Assembly (NCBI GenBank): GCA_902797555.1
Contig: CADBTM010000003.1
Coordinates: forward strand, 1-8,126
DNA length: 8,126 bases
Reading direction: 5' to 3'
Source: Oscillospiraceae bacterium
GTDB lineage: Bacteria > Bacillota > Clostridia > Oscillospirales > Butyricicoccaceae
Shown: positions 1 to 5,940 of the stretch, in pieces
How the letters are laid out: each line of letters opens with the position of its first letter
Numbering within the stretch: position 1 is the stretch's first letter
The notes under the pieces: generated by a model
What the model saw: only the letters and a program-made list of their open reading frames with translations
Database searches by the model: none
What the model was told of the DNA's origin: nothing
Position numbers and translations under genes: made by a program

Positions 1-156
1 ACGGTACACCCCCGCCAGACACCGGAGGAAGGTGGCCTTTCCGGCGCCGTTGGGACCTACCAGGCCGTACACCGAGCCCTTGGGCACCTCAAGCTGCAGA
101 CCCTGCAGCGCGGGAGAGCCGTCAAAGCTCTTGCTCAGATTTTTTACTTCAATCAT
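1..156 (-). CDS. ABC transporter ATP-binding protein, N-terminal 52 residues (partial, YtrB/BcrA/CcmA-like)
   Basis: This is the beginning of an ATPase subunit of an ABC transporter, and the rest lies beyond base 1. The visible 52 residues run MIEVKNLSKSFDG..., the usual first beta strands with the aromatic A-loop region, then a Walker A motif GPNGAGKAT at residues 34-42 and the helix FLRCLAGVYR. The residue after the invariant Lys40 is Ala41, where the consensus has Ser or Thr that helps hold Mg2+; the codon is GCC (bases 34-36). The ATG at 154-156 has AAGGAG 6 bases upstream (163-168). The gene starts 8 bases inside the end of the GntR-family gene, so the two are very likely cotranscribed and translationally coupled. 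A small GntR repressor followed by an ABC ATPase is the ytrA-ytrB arrangement of Firmicutes, where the operon is often induced by cell-wall-active compounds. The substrate cannot be told from this fragment. Confidence 0.9.
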   Translation of the reverse strand, partial: MIEVKNLSKSFDGSPALQGLQLEVPKGSVYGLVGPNGAGKATFLRCLAGVYR

Positions 157-514
157 GGTTTGCTCCTTCCCTTACGTGACGGAGAATTTCCTCTTCGCTC
201 ACCCCGGCAAAGCGGAGCTCGGCCGCCGCCTCGTCCAGCTGACGCCAGAGGGAGCGGATGCGGGTCTGCTCCACGCCCTCCCGCCGGGCAACAAAGCTGC
301 CCTTTCCGGGAAGAGAGAGGATATAGCCCTCGTTTTCCAGCTCCCGATAGGCGCGCTGGATGGTGTTTGGATTGATGGCCAGCTGCGAGGCCATCTCCCG
401 CACCGAGGGGAGCTTTTCTCCCGCCGTCATGCCGCCGCTGACGATCAGGCGGCGAAGGTTATCCATGATCTGCTCGTAGATCGGCCGCGGATCGCGGCTG
501 TTCAATGGGATCAT
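149..514 (-). CDS. GntR-family transcriptional regulator, YtrA subfamily
   Basis: A 121-residue DNA-binding repressor. Residues 1-70 form a GntR winged helix-turn-helix: RPIYEQIMDNLRRLIVSG, then the typical GEKLPSVREMASQLAINPNT recognition region and RAYRELENEGYI, ending in the wing GKGSFV. Only about 45 residues follow, too few for a FadR- or HutC-type ligand domain. A short helical tail of this kind is characteristic of the YtrA subfamily, which dimerises through it and usually controls an adjacent ABC transporter operon. The ATG at 512-514 has AGGAGG (520-525) 5 bases upstream. The stop overlaps the ABC ATPase start by 8 bases. A consensus promoter and a 19-bp palindrome lie directly upstream, so autorepression is likely. 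The inducing signal is unknown. Confidence 0.93.
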   Translation of the reverse strand: MIPLNSRDPRPIYEQIMDNLRRLIVSGGMTAGEKLPSVREMASQLAINPNTIQRAYRELENEGYILSLPGKGSFVARREGVEQTRIRSLWRQLDEAAAELRFAGVSEEEILRHVREGANHD

Positions 515-545
515 AGCTGCCTCCTGTTTCTTGACTGTATGAACT

Positions 546-564
546 GTATTAACTGTGTTAATAC
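546..564. promoter_or_regulatory. Candidate operator of the GntR/YtrA-type regulator (19-bp palindrome)
   Basis: A perfect inverted repeat, GTATTAAC-TGT-GTTAATAC, lies just downstream of the -10 box of the gntR promoter, across the expected transcription start. It sits inside a run of three 9-base direct repeats (534-542 ACTGTATGA, 543-551 ACTGTATTA, 552-560 ACTGTGTTA). GntR proteins bind as dimers to short AT-rich palindromes, so this is the obvious autoregulatory site. Binding itself is inferred. Confidence 0.72.
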
Positions 565-565
565 G

Positions 566-593
566 ATTATAGCAAGTCTTCCCGTTTTGTCAA
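566..593 (-). promoter_or_regulatory. Sigma-A promoter of the gntR-ABC operon
   Basis: On the minus strand TTGACA (588-593) and TATAAT (566-571) both match consensus exactly, with a 16-base spacer. The expected start is near 559, inside the palindrome at 546-564. Such a strong promoter fits a unit held down by a repressor. Confidence 0.85.
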
Positions 594-595
594 GC

Positions 596-622
596 AAAAA
601 CGCGGCCTTTCGGCCGCGTTTT
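596..622 (-). terminator. Rho-independent terminator after the lipoprotein gene
   Basis: The stem AACGCGGCC/GGCCGCGTT (599-607 with 612-620) is closed by a 4-base loop and, read on the minus strand, runs into TTTTT. It lies about 22 bases after the lipoprotein stop codon. The flanking A and T runs let it work in either direction. Its T-tract lies only two bases from the -35 box of the gntR promoter, so the two units are packed without spare sequence. Confidence 0.88.
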
Positions 623-643
623 ATAAAAACTTAAGAAATAGGC

Positions 644-3085
644 TTACCACTTGATCCAATCGGGCTCTACCAGCAGGTTGATATAGTACCAATCAAAATC
701 CTCCCACGCGGGCGCCTCGATCTGGATGCACAGGTTGACGTACCACGGGGAGAGGGGATCCTCCTCGTCGGCTTGAACGGCGGCGATGGTGTTGAGCTGG
801 GCGGAGAAGAGGTCGAGCTCGTTCAGCTCTCCCTGCCAGTCGGAGTATGCCCCCAGCATGGCGTGATCCTGCCAGCCCTCCTTGACCAGCGCCTCCGGCG
901 TCACGTGCGCACCGGTGGTGAGATCATACAGCCTCCAGCCTCCCGTTCCGGGGAGCTCATAGTCCTGATACCGCTCCTCGGTGACGTCGTGGACGTAAAA
1001 CGAGCCGTAAGAGCCGAACATCGCCCAGCGGTCGCCGTAATTGGTCAGATACCAGTCGCAGTCATAGCATTCCAGATCGTCGGGATCGCCCTGCCAGCCC
1101 TGCTCTTCCAGCTGGGCTGCAACCGTCTCCCGGCTGAGGGTTTGTGCAAAAAAGGTTCGCATATCCTCGTTGGCCGCGGCGTGGGCAGGTGTGGTCTCGG
1201 GCAGAAAGGCCGCGCTGAACAGGCCGTCGCTCATCCGCTCATAGGTCATATTGGGAACCGTGCGAAACTCCCGCCACGTCTGGGCGGGCGGCTCAAAGGC
1301 CTCGGTCATGTCCCTGCCCTCAGCCCTGCGGGTGACCAGCAGGCCGTCCTCCAGTTCGTCCAGATCCAGGATTGCGCCCCGGACAAAGGGCTCGCAAAAG
1401 ACGTACAGCGTATCGGGCGTGATCGCCCATCCGCCCTCCTTGGGCAGGGCGGCAAAATCCCCCGTCAGGCCGTACACTCTTCCGTAGGAATCGTAGGGCA
1501 GGACGCTTTTCCGCGAGACGAAATCGTTGAGCGCGGCGGCACAGTCTACTCCGTCGGCAAACAGTTCCTCGGGAGACAGCCTCCGTCCGGTGACCATATC
1601 CCATGTGGCGCATTGGGCGTCGTAGCAGATCGCAAAGCCCTCCATCACCCATTCCTCATATTCCATCACCACCGCCGCCGAGAGATAGCCGTTGACGGCC
1701 TTTACCTCCACCTGCGCGGAGGGGATGAATTCGCCGGAGCCGTCCTCCGCAGAAATGCGGGAAAGGCCGTAGAGGGGAAAGCTGTCCTCGTCCTCCGGAT
1801 CATAGCCGTTTACCCGGTTGAGGCCATCCATCGTCTTTTTCATGTCATCCGCCATCCCGTCGCTTCGGGCAAGGGCATCCTGCAAAAAGGCGTTGACCTC
1901 CCGCTCCAGATCCTTGTCCGTCAGACAGTCGATGCGGGCGGTGAGCCCGGTGGAGATTCCCTCCTCCCACGGGCGCAGCTCTCCCTCCCACAGGACGGGG
2001 ATATTTGACGAATACCGATAGCTGTCGGTAAGGGCTTCTCCGCCCGTGCCGACGGCCTGCCAGCGGTCGAGGGTCTTTTCCCCATAGTCATAGCCCATAT
2101 CCCGCAGGGTCACCGACCCGGCGGAGGCGATGGAGAGCTGTCCCTCGTCCGACTGGATCCACCGCGCCAGACGGCGCACAGGGGCATCCTCCGCAGCGGA
2201 GGCGGGAAATACGGCGTAATTCAGCCCGGTGAGGGGATACTCCCCCGAGGCCATGGTCTGCTTGGAGGGGGCGACCCCGTCCACAGCGATGAATTTGACC
2301 GACGACGCACCGTAGTACATATCGGCGGCGTACGTGTAAACCGAATAGCCGATGGAATATTTGGCGTTGTCATAAGCGGCGATCACATCCATCAGCCCCA
2401 CCATGGAGGCGGGACGCAGCTCGATGGGGGCGTCTGTCAGCGGAGTATCCCCCATAAAAGCGATCATATAGTTCTGGCTGCCCGAATCGGCGTTGCGCTG
2501 AAAGGCGGTGATGGGGGCATCGTCGCCGCCCACCTCCTTCCAGTTGGTGATCGTTCCCGAATAGATCCCCCGGATCTGCTCCTGCGTCAGAGCGGACACC
2601 GGGTTTTCCCCATTGACCACAAAGACAAAGCCCTCCCGGCTCACCGGCTCAAAGCACAGCTCCAGCCCCTCTTCCTCCGCCTGGGTCCGCTGATCCTCGC
2701 TGAAGGGAACGGAATAGATCATATCCACCTTGCCGTCCAGCAGATTGTAAAAGGAACCGTAGGTGGTGGTATGGGTCACCTGCGCATAGGCCTCCTCGTA
2801 GGGAATGCCGAACACTCCCGCGCGCACGGCGGCGTCCAGCGGCTTGAGGGAGGTGGATCCGTCGATGGTGGGAAAGTTCTCCCGCAGGGCGAGCACCTCC
2901 GGCGAAGGCTGGACGGGAGCAGGCGGCAGCGGAGAAGGGTCGGGCCGAGGCTGGGGCGCAGGCTCGGCAGGCACCGGGGCGGGCGATTCGGTCACTGCGG
3001 CGGGCGTTTTTCCTCCGCAGGCCGCTCCGGTCAAAAGCAGCGTCAGCGTCAGCACGGTGGCGGCAGCGCGGAAAAGGGATCTCAT
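644..3085 (-). CDS. Large lipoprotein: PstS-like substrate-binding domain fused to a DUF3298/RsiV-like C-terminal region
   Basis: An 813-residue predicted surface lipoprotein. Residues 1-22 are a signal peptide ending in TGAAC, with Cys23 as the lipidated residue. A Pro-rich linker spans about 33-64. Residues 68-345 resemble a PstS-type periplasmic-binding domain, with DGSTSLKP at 75-82 and RNADSGSQN near 197-205 matching the anion-binding loops of phosphate-binding proteins. Residues 370-590 look like DUF3298 (the RsiV C-terminal and PdaC N-terminal fold): TWDMVTGRRLSPEELF at 494-509 and ITPDTLYVF...VRGAILDLDEL near 555-578. Residues 605-813 are rich in Trp, Tyr and Asp and repeat part of that pattern. 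The start is taken at 3083-3085, with GGAGG about 10 bases upstream; the in-frame ATG at 3092-3094 is too close to that site, and the earlier upstream ATG lies before the promoter. No permease or ATPase genes adjoin, so a sensing or binding role is more likely than transport. The ligand is unknown, and the DUF3298 assignment rests on recognised pattern only. Confidence 0.85.
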   Translation of the reverse strand: MRSLFRAAATVLTLTLLLTGAACGGKTPAAVTESPAPVPAEPAPQPRPDPSPLPPAPVQPSPEVLALRENFPTIDGSTSLKPLDAAVRAGVFGIPYEEAYAQVTHTTTYGSFYNLLDGKVDMIYSVPFSEDQRTQAEEEGLELCFEPVSREGFVFVVNGENPVSALTQEQIRGIYSGTITNWKEVGGDDAPITAFQRNADSGSQNYMIAFMGDTPLTDAPIELRPASMVGLMDVIAAYDNAKYSIGYSVYTYAADMYYGASSVKFIAVDGVAPSKQTMASGEYPLTGLNYAVFPASAAEDAPVRRLARWIQSDEGQLSIASAGSVTLRDMGYDYGEKTLDRWQAVGTGGEALTDSYRYSSNIPVLWEGELRPWEEGISTGLTARIDCLTDKDLEREVNAFLQDALARSDGMADDMKKTMDGLNRVNGYDPEDEDSFPLYGLSRISAEDGSGEFIPSAQVEVKAVNGYLSAAVVMEYEEWVMEGFAICYDAQCATWDMVTGRRLSPEELFADGVDCAAALNDFVSRKSVLPYDSYGRVYGLTGDFAALPKEGGWAITPDTLYVFCEPFVRGAILDLDELEDGLLVTRRAEGRDMTEAFEPPAQTWREFRTVPNMTYERMSDGLFSAAFLPETTPAHAAANEDMRTFFAQTLSRETVAAQLEEQGWQGDPDDLECYDCDWYLTNYGDRWAMFGSYGSFYVHDVTEERYQDYELPGTGGWRLYDLTTGAHVTPEALVKEGWQDHAMLGAYSDWQGELNELDLFSAQLNTIAAVQADEEDPLSPWYVNLCIQIEAPAWEDFDWYYINLLVEPDWIKW

Positions 3086-3119
3086 TTGCGGCATTCCTCC
3101 AAATGCAAGTTTTGCTGCA

Positions 3120-3148
3120 ATTATAGCATATCCGTACACAAAAGAAAA
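3120..3148 (-). promoter_or_regulatory. Promoter of the lipoprotein gene (extended -10)
   Basis: On the minus strand TGCTATAAT (3120-3128) is an extended -10 box. The -35 position 17 bases upstream (TTTTCT, 3143-3148) matches poorly and falls in the T-tract of the preceding terminator, so the TG extension probably compensates. The leader before the start codon is about 30 bases. Confidence 0.55.
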
Positions 3149-3172
3149 GCTCCCCCTTTTCAGGGGGAGCTC
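3141..3172 (-). terminator. Rho-independent terminator after the D,D-carboxypeptidase gene
   Basis: The stem AGCTCCCCC/GGGGGAGCT (3148-3156 with 3163-3171) has a 6-base loop and is followed on the minus strand by TTTTCTTTT. It starts about 14 bases after the carboxypeptidase stop codon and separates that gene from the lipoprotein. Confidence 0.88.
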
Positions 3173-3185
3173 GAAATGGAACAAA

Positions 3186-4427
3186 TCAGTTCTTCGCCTT
3201 CTTATGGCTGCGGGCGATGAGGGCAGCGGCCAAGATGACCAGCGCCACGGCGATGCAGGGGATCACATAGAGGATGGGCCCCACAAACACGTCCTCGGCG
3301 GCAACCAGCTCGGTCTCCCGCACATTGCCAAACTCGTCGCTGACGGTCAGCTTGCCCAGCACGTCTCCGGCCTTGACCCGCAGGGGGATCTTGTTCAGCT
3401 CCACCTTTTCGTCCACGCCGGTCTGTCCCAGAGCATAGATATCGTCCTTGGCCAGCAGGCGGATTTCGGAAGCGTGCATGCCTCTTTCCACCGTGGTCAC
3501 CTCGTCGCCGGCGGCATAGCCGAACTTCTGGAAGGAGCGCGCCCACACCATCAGCTCCCGGGTGTCCATATAGTGTCCCTCCAGCCAGGTGCCGTCGGGC
3601 TGCTGCTCGTCGTGGGCGTGCATGACCACGCTGTAGAAGGTCAGGTCGCCGTGCACCATGCAGCAGGCCAGATTGTTGCCCGCCACGCGGATATAGCCGG
3701 TCTTGATGCCGATGATGTCCTCGGTAAAGCCGGTGTCATAGCGGCTCTGTCCCCGGGGATTCATCACCCGGTTTGTGGTGGAATAGCGGATGGGGTACGG
3801 GCGGATCTCGTTTTCGGGCAGATTGCCCTGCTTGGTGCTGACGATCTTGCGGAAGTTTTCAAAGGTCATGGCATAGCGGCACAGCTTGAGCATATCCTCG
3901 CAAGTGATCTTGTTTTCCTCGGACAGGCCGTGGGGATCCTCATAGTGGGTGCGCGTCATGCCCAGCTCCTTGGCCTTGGCGTTCATCATATCGATAAAGG
4001 TGGGAATATCGCCTGCCACATATTCGGCCAGCACGGTGCCCGCCTCGTTGCCCGAGGGGATGAGCAGGTAGTTCATCAGATCCCACACGGTCAGCTCTTC
4101 TCCGGCCAGCAGATGGTTGTCGTTCATCCAATAGCAGTATTTGTCGGAGATGGCGTCGGCAGAGACGGTGGTGCTGCCCTTGAGCTCGGGATCGTATTCC
4201 AGCACCAGCACGGCGGTCATCACCTTGGTCATGCTGGCGGGGGCGTTGGTGCTGTCGATCCGTTTTTCATACATCAGCGTGTCGGTGCTCTCTTCATAGA
4301 GGATCACCAGCGGAGAGTTGGTGATCACCGGGCGCTCCACGGGGGTTTCGCCCTCGGCAAAGGACGCCACGCCCATGCAGCCCAGCAGCATGGTCACGAT
4401 CATCATCACAGCAAGCAGACGTTTCAT
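3186..4427 (-). CDS. D-alanyl-D-alanine carboxypeptidase (peptidase S11, DacF/DacA-like)
   Basis: A 413-residue low-molecular-weight penicillin-binding protein that removes the terminal D-Ala from peptidoglycan pentapeptides outside the membrane. All three active-site motifs are present: SMTK at 65-68 (Ser65 nucleophile, Lys68), SGN at 125-127 and KTG at 242-244. Residues 1-24 are a signal peptide ending ASFA; LLGC at 14-17 also fits a lipobox, so lipidation at Cys17 cannot be excluded. Residues from about 305 to 375 fit the beta-rich C-terminal domain of the family (PBP5_C). A hydrophobic segment at 384-405 followed by RSHKKAKN anchors the protein as a real transmembrane helix, rather than the amphipathic tail of Escherichia coli PBP5. 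The ATG at 4425-4427 has GGGAGG (4436-4441) upstream. It has its own promoter and terminator and is divergent from ccdA. Homologues in spore formers act in vegetative or spore-cortex wall; which applies here is open. Confidence 0.96.
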   Translation of the reverse strand: MKRLLAVMMIVTMLLGCMGVASFAEGETPVERPVITNSPLVILYEESTDTLMYEKRIDSTNAPASMTKVMTAVLVLEYDPELKGSTTVSADAISDKYCYWMNDNHLLAGEELTVWDLMNYLLIPSGNEAGTVLAEYVAGDIPTFIDMMNAKAKELGMTRTHYEDPHGLSEENKITCEDMLKLCRYAMTFENFRKIVSTKQGNLPENEIRPYPIRYSTTNRVMNPRGQSRYDTGFTEDIIGIKTGYIRVAGNNLACCMVHGDLTFYSVVMHAHDEQQPDGTWLEGHYMDTRELMVWARSFQKFGYAAGDEVTTVERGMHASEIRLLAKDDIYALGQTGVDEKVELNKIPLRVKAGDVLGKLTVSDEFGNVRETELVAAEDVFVGPILYVIPCIAVALVILAAALIARSHKKAKN

Positions 4428-4457
4428 TCTTTTTTCCTCCCTGTTTGGTCTGACTTT

Positions 4458-4486
4458 ATTGTAGCACAGCAGGAATACACGGTCAA
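4458..4486 (-). promoter_or_regulatory. Promoter of the D,D-carboxypeptidase gene
   Basis: On the minus strand TTGACC (4481-4486) and TACAAT (4458-4463) are separated by 17 bases, and TGC precedes the -10 box as an extended element. The leader is about 25 bases. Confidence 0.78.
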
Positions 4487-4510
4487 CCGCCGGGAAATAT
4501 GTTTTTTGGA

Positions 4511-4540
4511 TTGCCTTTTCCGGGGGATATCGTGTATACT
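4511..4540 (+). promoter_or_regulatory. Promoter of the ccdA-tlpA operon
   Basis: TTGCCT (4511-4516) and TATACT (4535-4540) have an 18-base spacer. The -35 box lies 24 bases from the -35 box of the divergent carboxypeptidase promoter, so both promoters share one short control region. Confidence 0.65.
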
Positions 4541-4567
4541 ATAAAAGGAATGACGGAGGAAATTGCA

Positions 4568-5221
4568 ATGCAATATCTGATTACTTTTCTGGAGGGCGTG
4601 ATCTCCTTCCTCTCCCCCTGCATGCTGCCCATGCTGCCGGTCTATCTCAGCTATTTTGCCGGGATGGGCAAGAACCGCCGGTCTCCCTTGCCGCTGGCGA
4701 TCTGCTTTGTACTGGGTTTTTCGGTGATCTTTTGCGCCATGGGCGTTTTTGCCGGGACGGTGGGCGCTTTTTTTGCCCAGCACCGCCGTGCGGTCGAGGT
4801 GATCTGCGGCGCGATCGTGATCCTGTTCGGTCTCAGCTATCTGGAGATCCTCCCCCTGCCGTTCCTGCGGGGGATGCAGGGCGAGCACCCGGTGGACGGG
4901 GCGGCATCCGCCTTTGTCTTCGGCGTGATCTATTCTCTCTCCCTGACCCCCTGCATCGGCGTGTTTCTGGGCTCGGCGCTGATGATGGCCTCGGCCTCCG
5001 GGTCGGTGGGCAAGGGGCTGCTGCTTTTGCTGGCCTATTCCGCCGGACTGGGCATCCCCTTTCTGCTGTCCGCCGTCCTCATCGGGCGGCTGGAGGGCGC
5101 CTTCCGCTGGGTAAAGACCCATTACCGCATCATCAATCGGGTGTGCGGAGGGTTTCTGATCGTTGTGGGTCTGTGCATGATGGCGGGATGGATGAACCGT
5201 CTGCTGTCGCTGCTGTCGTAA
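4568..5221 (+). CDS. ccdA: CcdA-family thiol-disulfide electron transporter (DsbD transmembrane domain)
   Basis: A 217-residue integral membrane protein with about six hydrophobic helices that passes electrons from cytoplasmic thioredoxin to thioredoxin-like proteins outside the membrane. The two redox cysteines sit in the expected Pro-flanked motifs: SPCMLPMLPVYLS near 16-28 (Cys18, first helix) and SLTPCIGVFLGSAL near 125-138 (Cys129, fourth helix). The length matches the small CcdA form with no attached DsbD domains. The ATG at 4568 is chosen because GGAGG (4555-4559) lies 8 bases upstream; in-frame upstream ATGs at 4499 and 4550 lack a usable ribosome site, and the first precedes the promoter. 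The stop codon touches the ribosome site of the TlpA-like gene, so the two are cotranscribed. In Bacillus, CcdA serves ResA (cytochrome c maturation) and StoA (spore cortex). No cytochrome c genes are visible here. Confidence 0.95.
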   Translation: MQYLITFLEGVISFLSPCMLPMLPVYLSYFAGMGKNRRSPLPLAICFVLGFSVIFCAMGVFAGTVGAFFAQHRRAVEVICGAIVILFGLSYLEILPLPFLRGMQGEHPVDGAASAFVFGVIYSLSLTPCIGVFLGSALMMASASGSVGKGLLLLLAYSAGLGIPFLLSAVLIGRLEGAFRWVKTHYRIINRVCGGFLIVVGLCMMAGWMNRLLSLLS

Positions 5222-5234
5222 AAGGAGGAACACC

Positions 5235-5786
5235 GTGAAGCAAAGTCAAAAAATCGTGGCGCTGGCGCTGTGCCTGCTGCTGGTGCTGGCCGGAGGCTGG
5301 CTGCTCTATTCCAGACTGTCCCAGCAATATCGCCCGGAGGCCGCCGCGCCGGACACATCCGATAAAACTCCCGCCCCTGACTTTACCGTATTGGACGAAA
5401 GCGGAAACACCGTCAGGCTATCCGACCGAAAGGGCGCGCCGGTGATCGTCAATTTCTGGGCGACGTGGTGCGGTCCCTGCCAGAACGAAATGCCCGCCTT
5501 TGACGACGCATGGAAGGAATACGGCGACCGGATCCAGTTTATGATGGTGGATCTCACCGACGGCTCCCGGGACACGGTGGACAGAGCCAAAGCCTTTATC
5601 GCCGACAGGGGCTATTCCTTCCCCGTGTATTTTGACACCGAATACAGCGGCGCCATGGCCTATGGCGTCAACAGCATCCCCGCCACCGTCCTCATCGACG
5701 GAGACGGCAATATCGTGGCCGCCCATGTGGGTGCCATGAGCGCCGACGAGCTTAAAAATATGCTGGCGCTGGTTTTGGGAGAATGA
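5235..5786 (+). CDS. TlpA/ResA-family membrane-anchored thioredoxin-like protein
   Basis: A 183-residue thiol-disulfide oxidoreductase that should face the outside of the cell. Residues 7-26 form one uncleaved hydrophobic anchor, 27-46 a polar linker, and 47-183 a thioredoxin fold. The redox motif WCGPC is at 78-82, preceded by VNFWAT, and the cis-proline is Pro149 in SIPAT, as in ResA, TlpA and StoA. The start codon is GTG at 5235, with AAAGGAGG at 5221-5228 overlapping the ccdA stop; the 6-base spacing makes this start secure. As the second gene of the ccdA operon it is the likely acceptor of electrons from CcdA. Its target may be cytochrome c, a penicillin-binding protein or another secreted Cys protein. 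The sequence does not decide among these. Confidence 0.94.
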   Translation: MKQSQKIVALALCLLLVLAGGWLLYSRLSQQYRPEAAAPDTSDKTPAPDFTVLDESGNTVRLSDRKGAPVIVNFWATWCGPCQNEMPAFDDAWKEYGDRIQFMMVDLTDGSRDTVDRAKAFIADRGYSFPVYFDTEYSGAMAYGVNSIPATVLIDGDGNIVAAHVGAMSADELKNMLALVLGE

Positions 5787-5807
5787 TCTCCCGCGGGCTG
5801 CCGCTTT
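5777..5807 (+). terminator. Weak candidate terminator after the TlpA-like gene
   Basis: Two small inverted repeats follow one another: GGGAGA/TCTCCC (5777-5782 with 5787-5792), which spans the stop codon, and GCGG/CCGC (5793-5796 with 5801-5804), followed by TTTGTG. The stems are short and the T-tract poor, so some readthrough into the next operon is possible. Confidence 0.3.
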
Positions 5808-5860
5808 GTGACTATTTTGGAAATTTTCCGCTTATTCATGGAGAAAAACGTTCCATTGCC

Positions 5861-5889
5861 TTGCGATTTTTGGCGGAAAGGGCTAAAAT
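5861..5889 (+). promoter_or_regulatory. Promoter of the acyltransferase-PAP2-GtrA operon
   Basis: TTGCGA (5861-5866) and TAAAAT (5884-5889) are 17 bases apart. Transcription should begin near 5896. Small imperfect inverted repeats lie just upstream (5819-5829 GGAAATTTTCC; 5838-5856 ATGGA...TCCAT) and might be regulator sites, but nothing supports this beyond symmetry. Confidence 0.62.
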
Positions 5890-5893
5890 AAAT

Positions 5894-5931
5894 CTGTTTT
5901 GGACGGGCGCTGTTCAGTCCCGTGAAAACAG
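5894..5931 (+). repeat. Inverted repeat in the leader of the acyltransferase gene
   Basis: CTGTTTT (5894-5900) pairs with AAAACAG (5925-5931) and ACGGG (5903-5907) with CCCGT (5919-5923), giving a 12-bp interrupted stem with an 11-base loop. The right arm ends against the weak ribosome site AGAGG (5930-5934). It could affect translation as RNA, or be a protein site as DNA, since the predicted transcript starts within the left arm. Confidence 0.45.
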
Positions 5932-5940
5932 AGGTTCACT

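Noticed and set aside
534..560. The three 9-base direct repeats as a CRISPR or iteron array
   Set aside because: Only three contiguous imperfect units with no spacers and no Cas or replication gene; better explained as part of a regulator site.
773..2008. A 411-codon plus-strand open frame inside the lipoprotein gene
   Set aside because: Antisense shadow with no ribosome site or recognisable domain; the minus-strand lipoprotein explains the coding signal.
3086..3184. A 33-residue N-terminal extension of the lipoprotein
   Set aside because: The upstream ATG lies in the preceding terminator region and before the -10 box at 3120-3125, and it would put the signal peptide inside the protein.
2805..4544. 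A 579-codon plus-strand open frame opposite the carboxypeptidase and lipoprotein genes
   Set aside because: It lies antisense to two genes with clear motifs, promoters and terminators, runs through both terminators, and its His/Gly/Val-rich product is what GC-rich antisense frames give.
4424..5233. A long minus-strand frame opposite ccdA
   Set aside because: Gln/His-rich antisense product; CcdA on the plus strand has both conserved Cys motifs and a good ribosome site.
5838..5891. A 17-codon ORF (MEKNVPLPCDF...) in the gap before the acyltransferase gene
   Set aside because: No ribosome site, and it covers the -35 and -10 boxes of the operon promoter.
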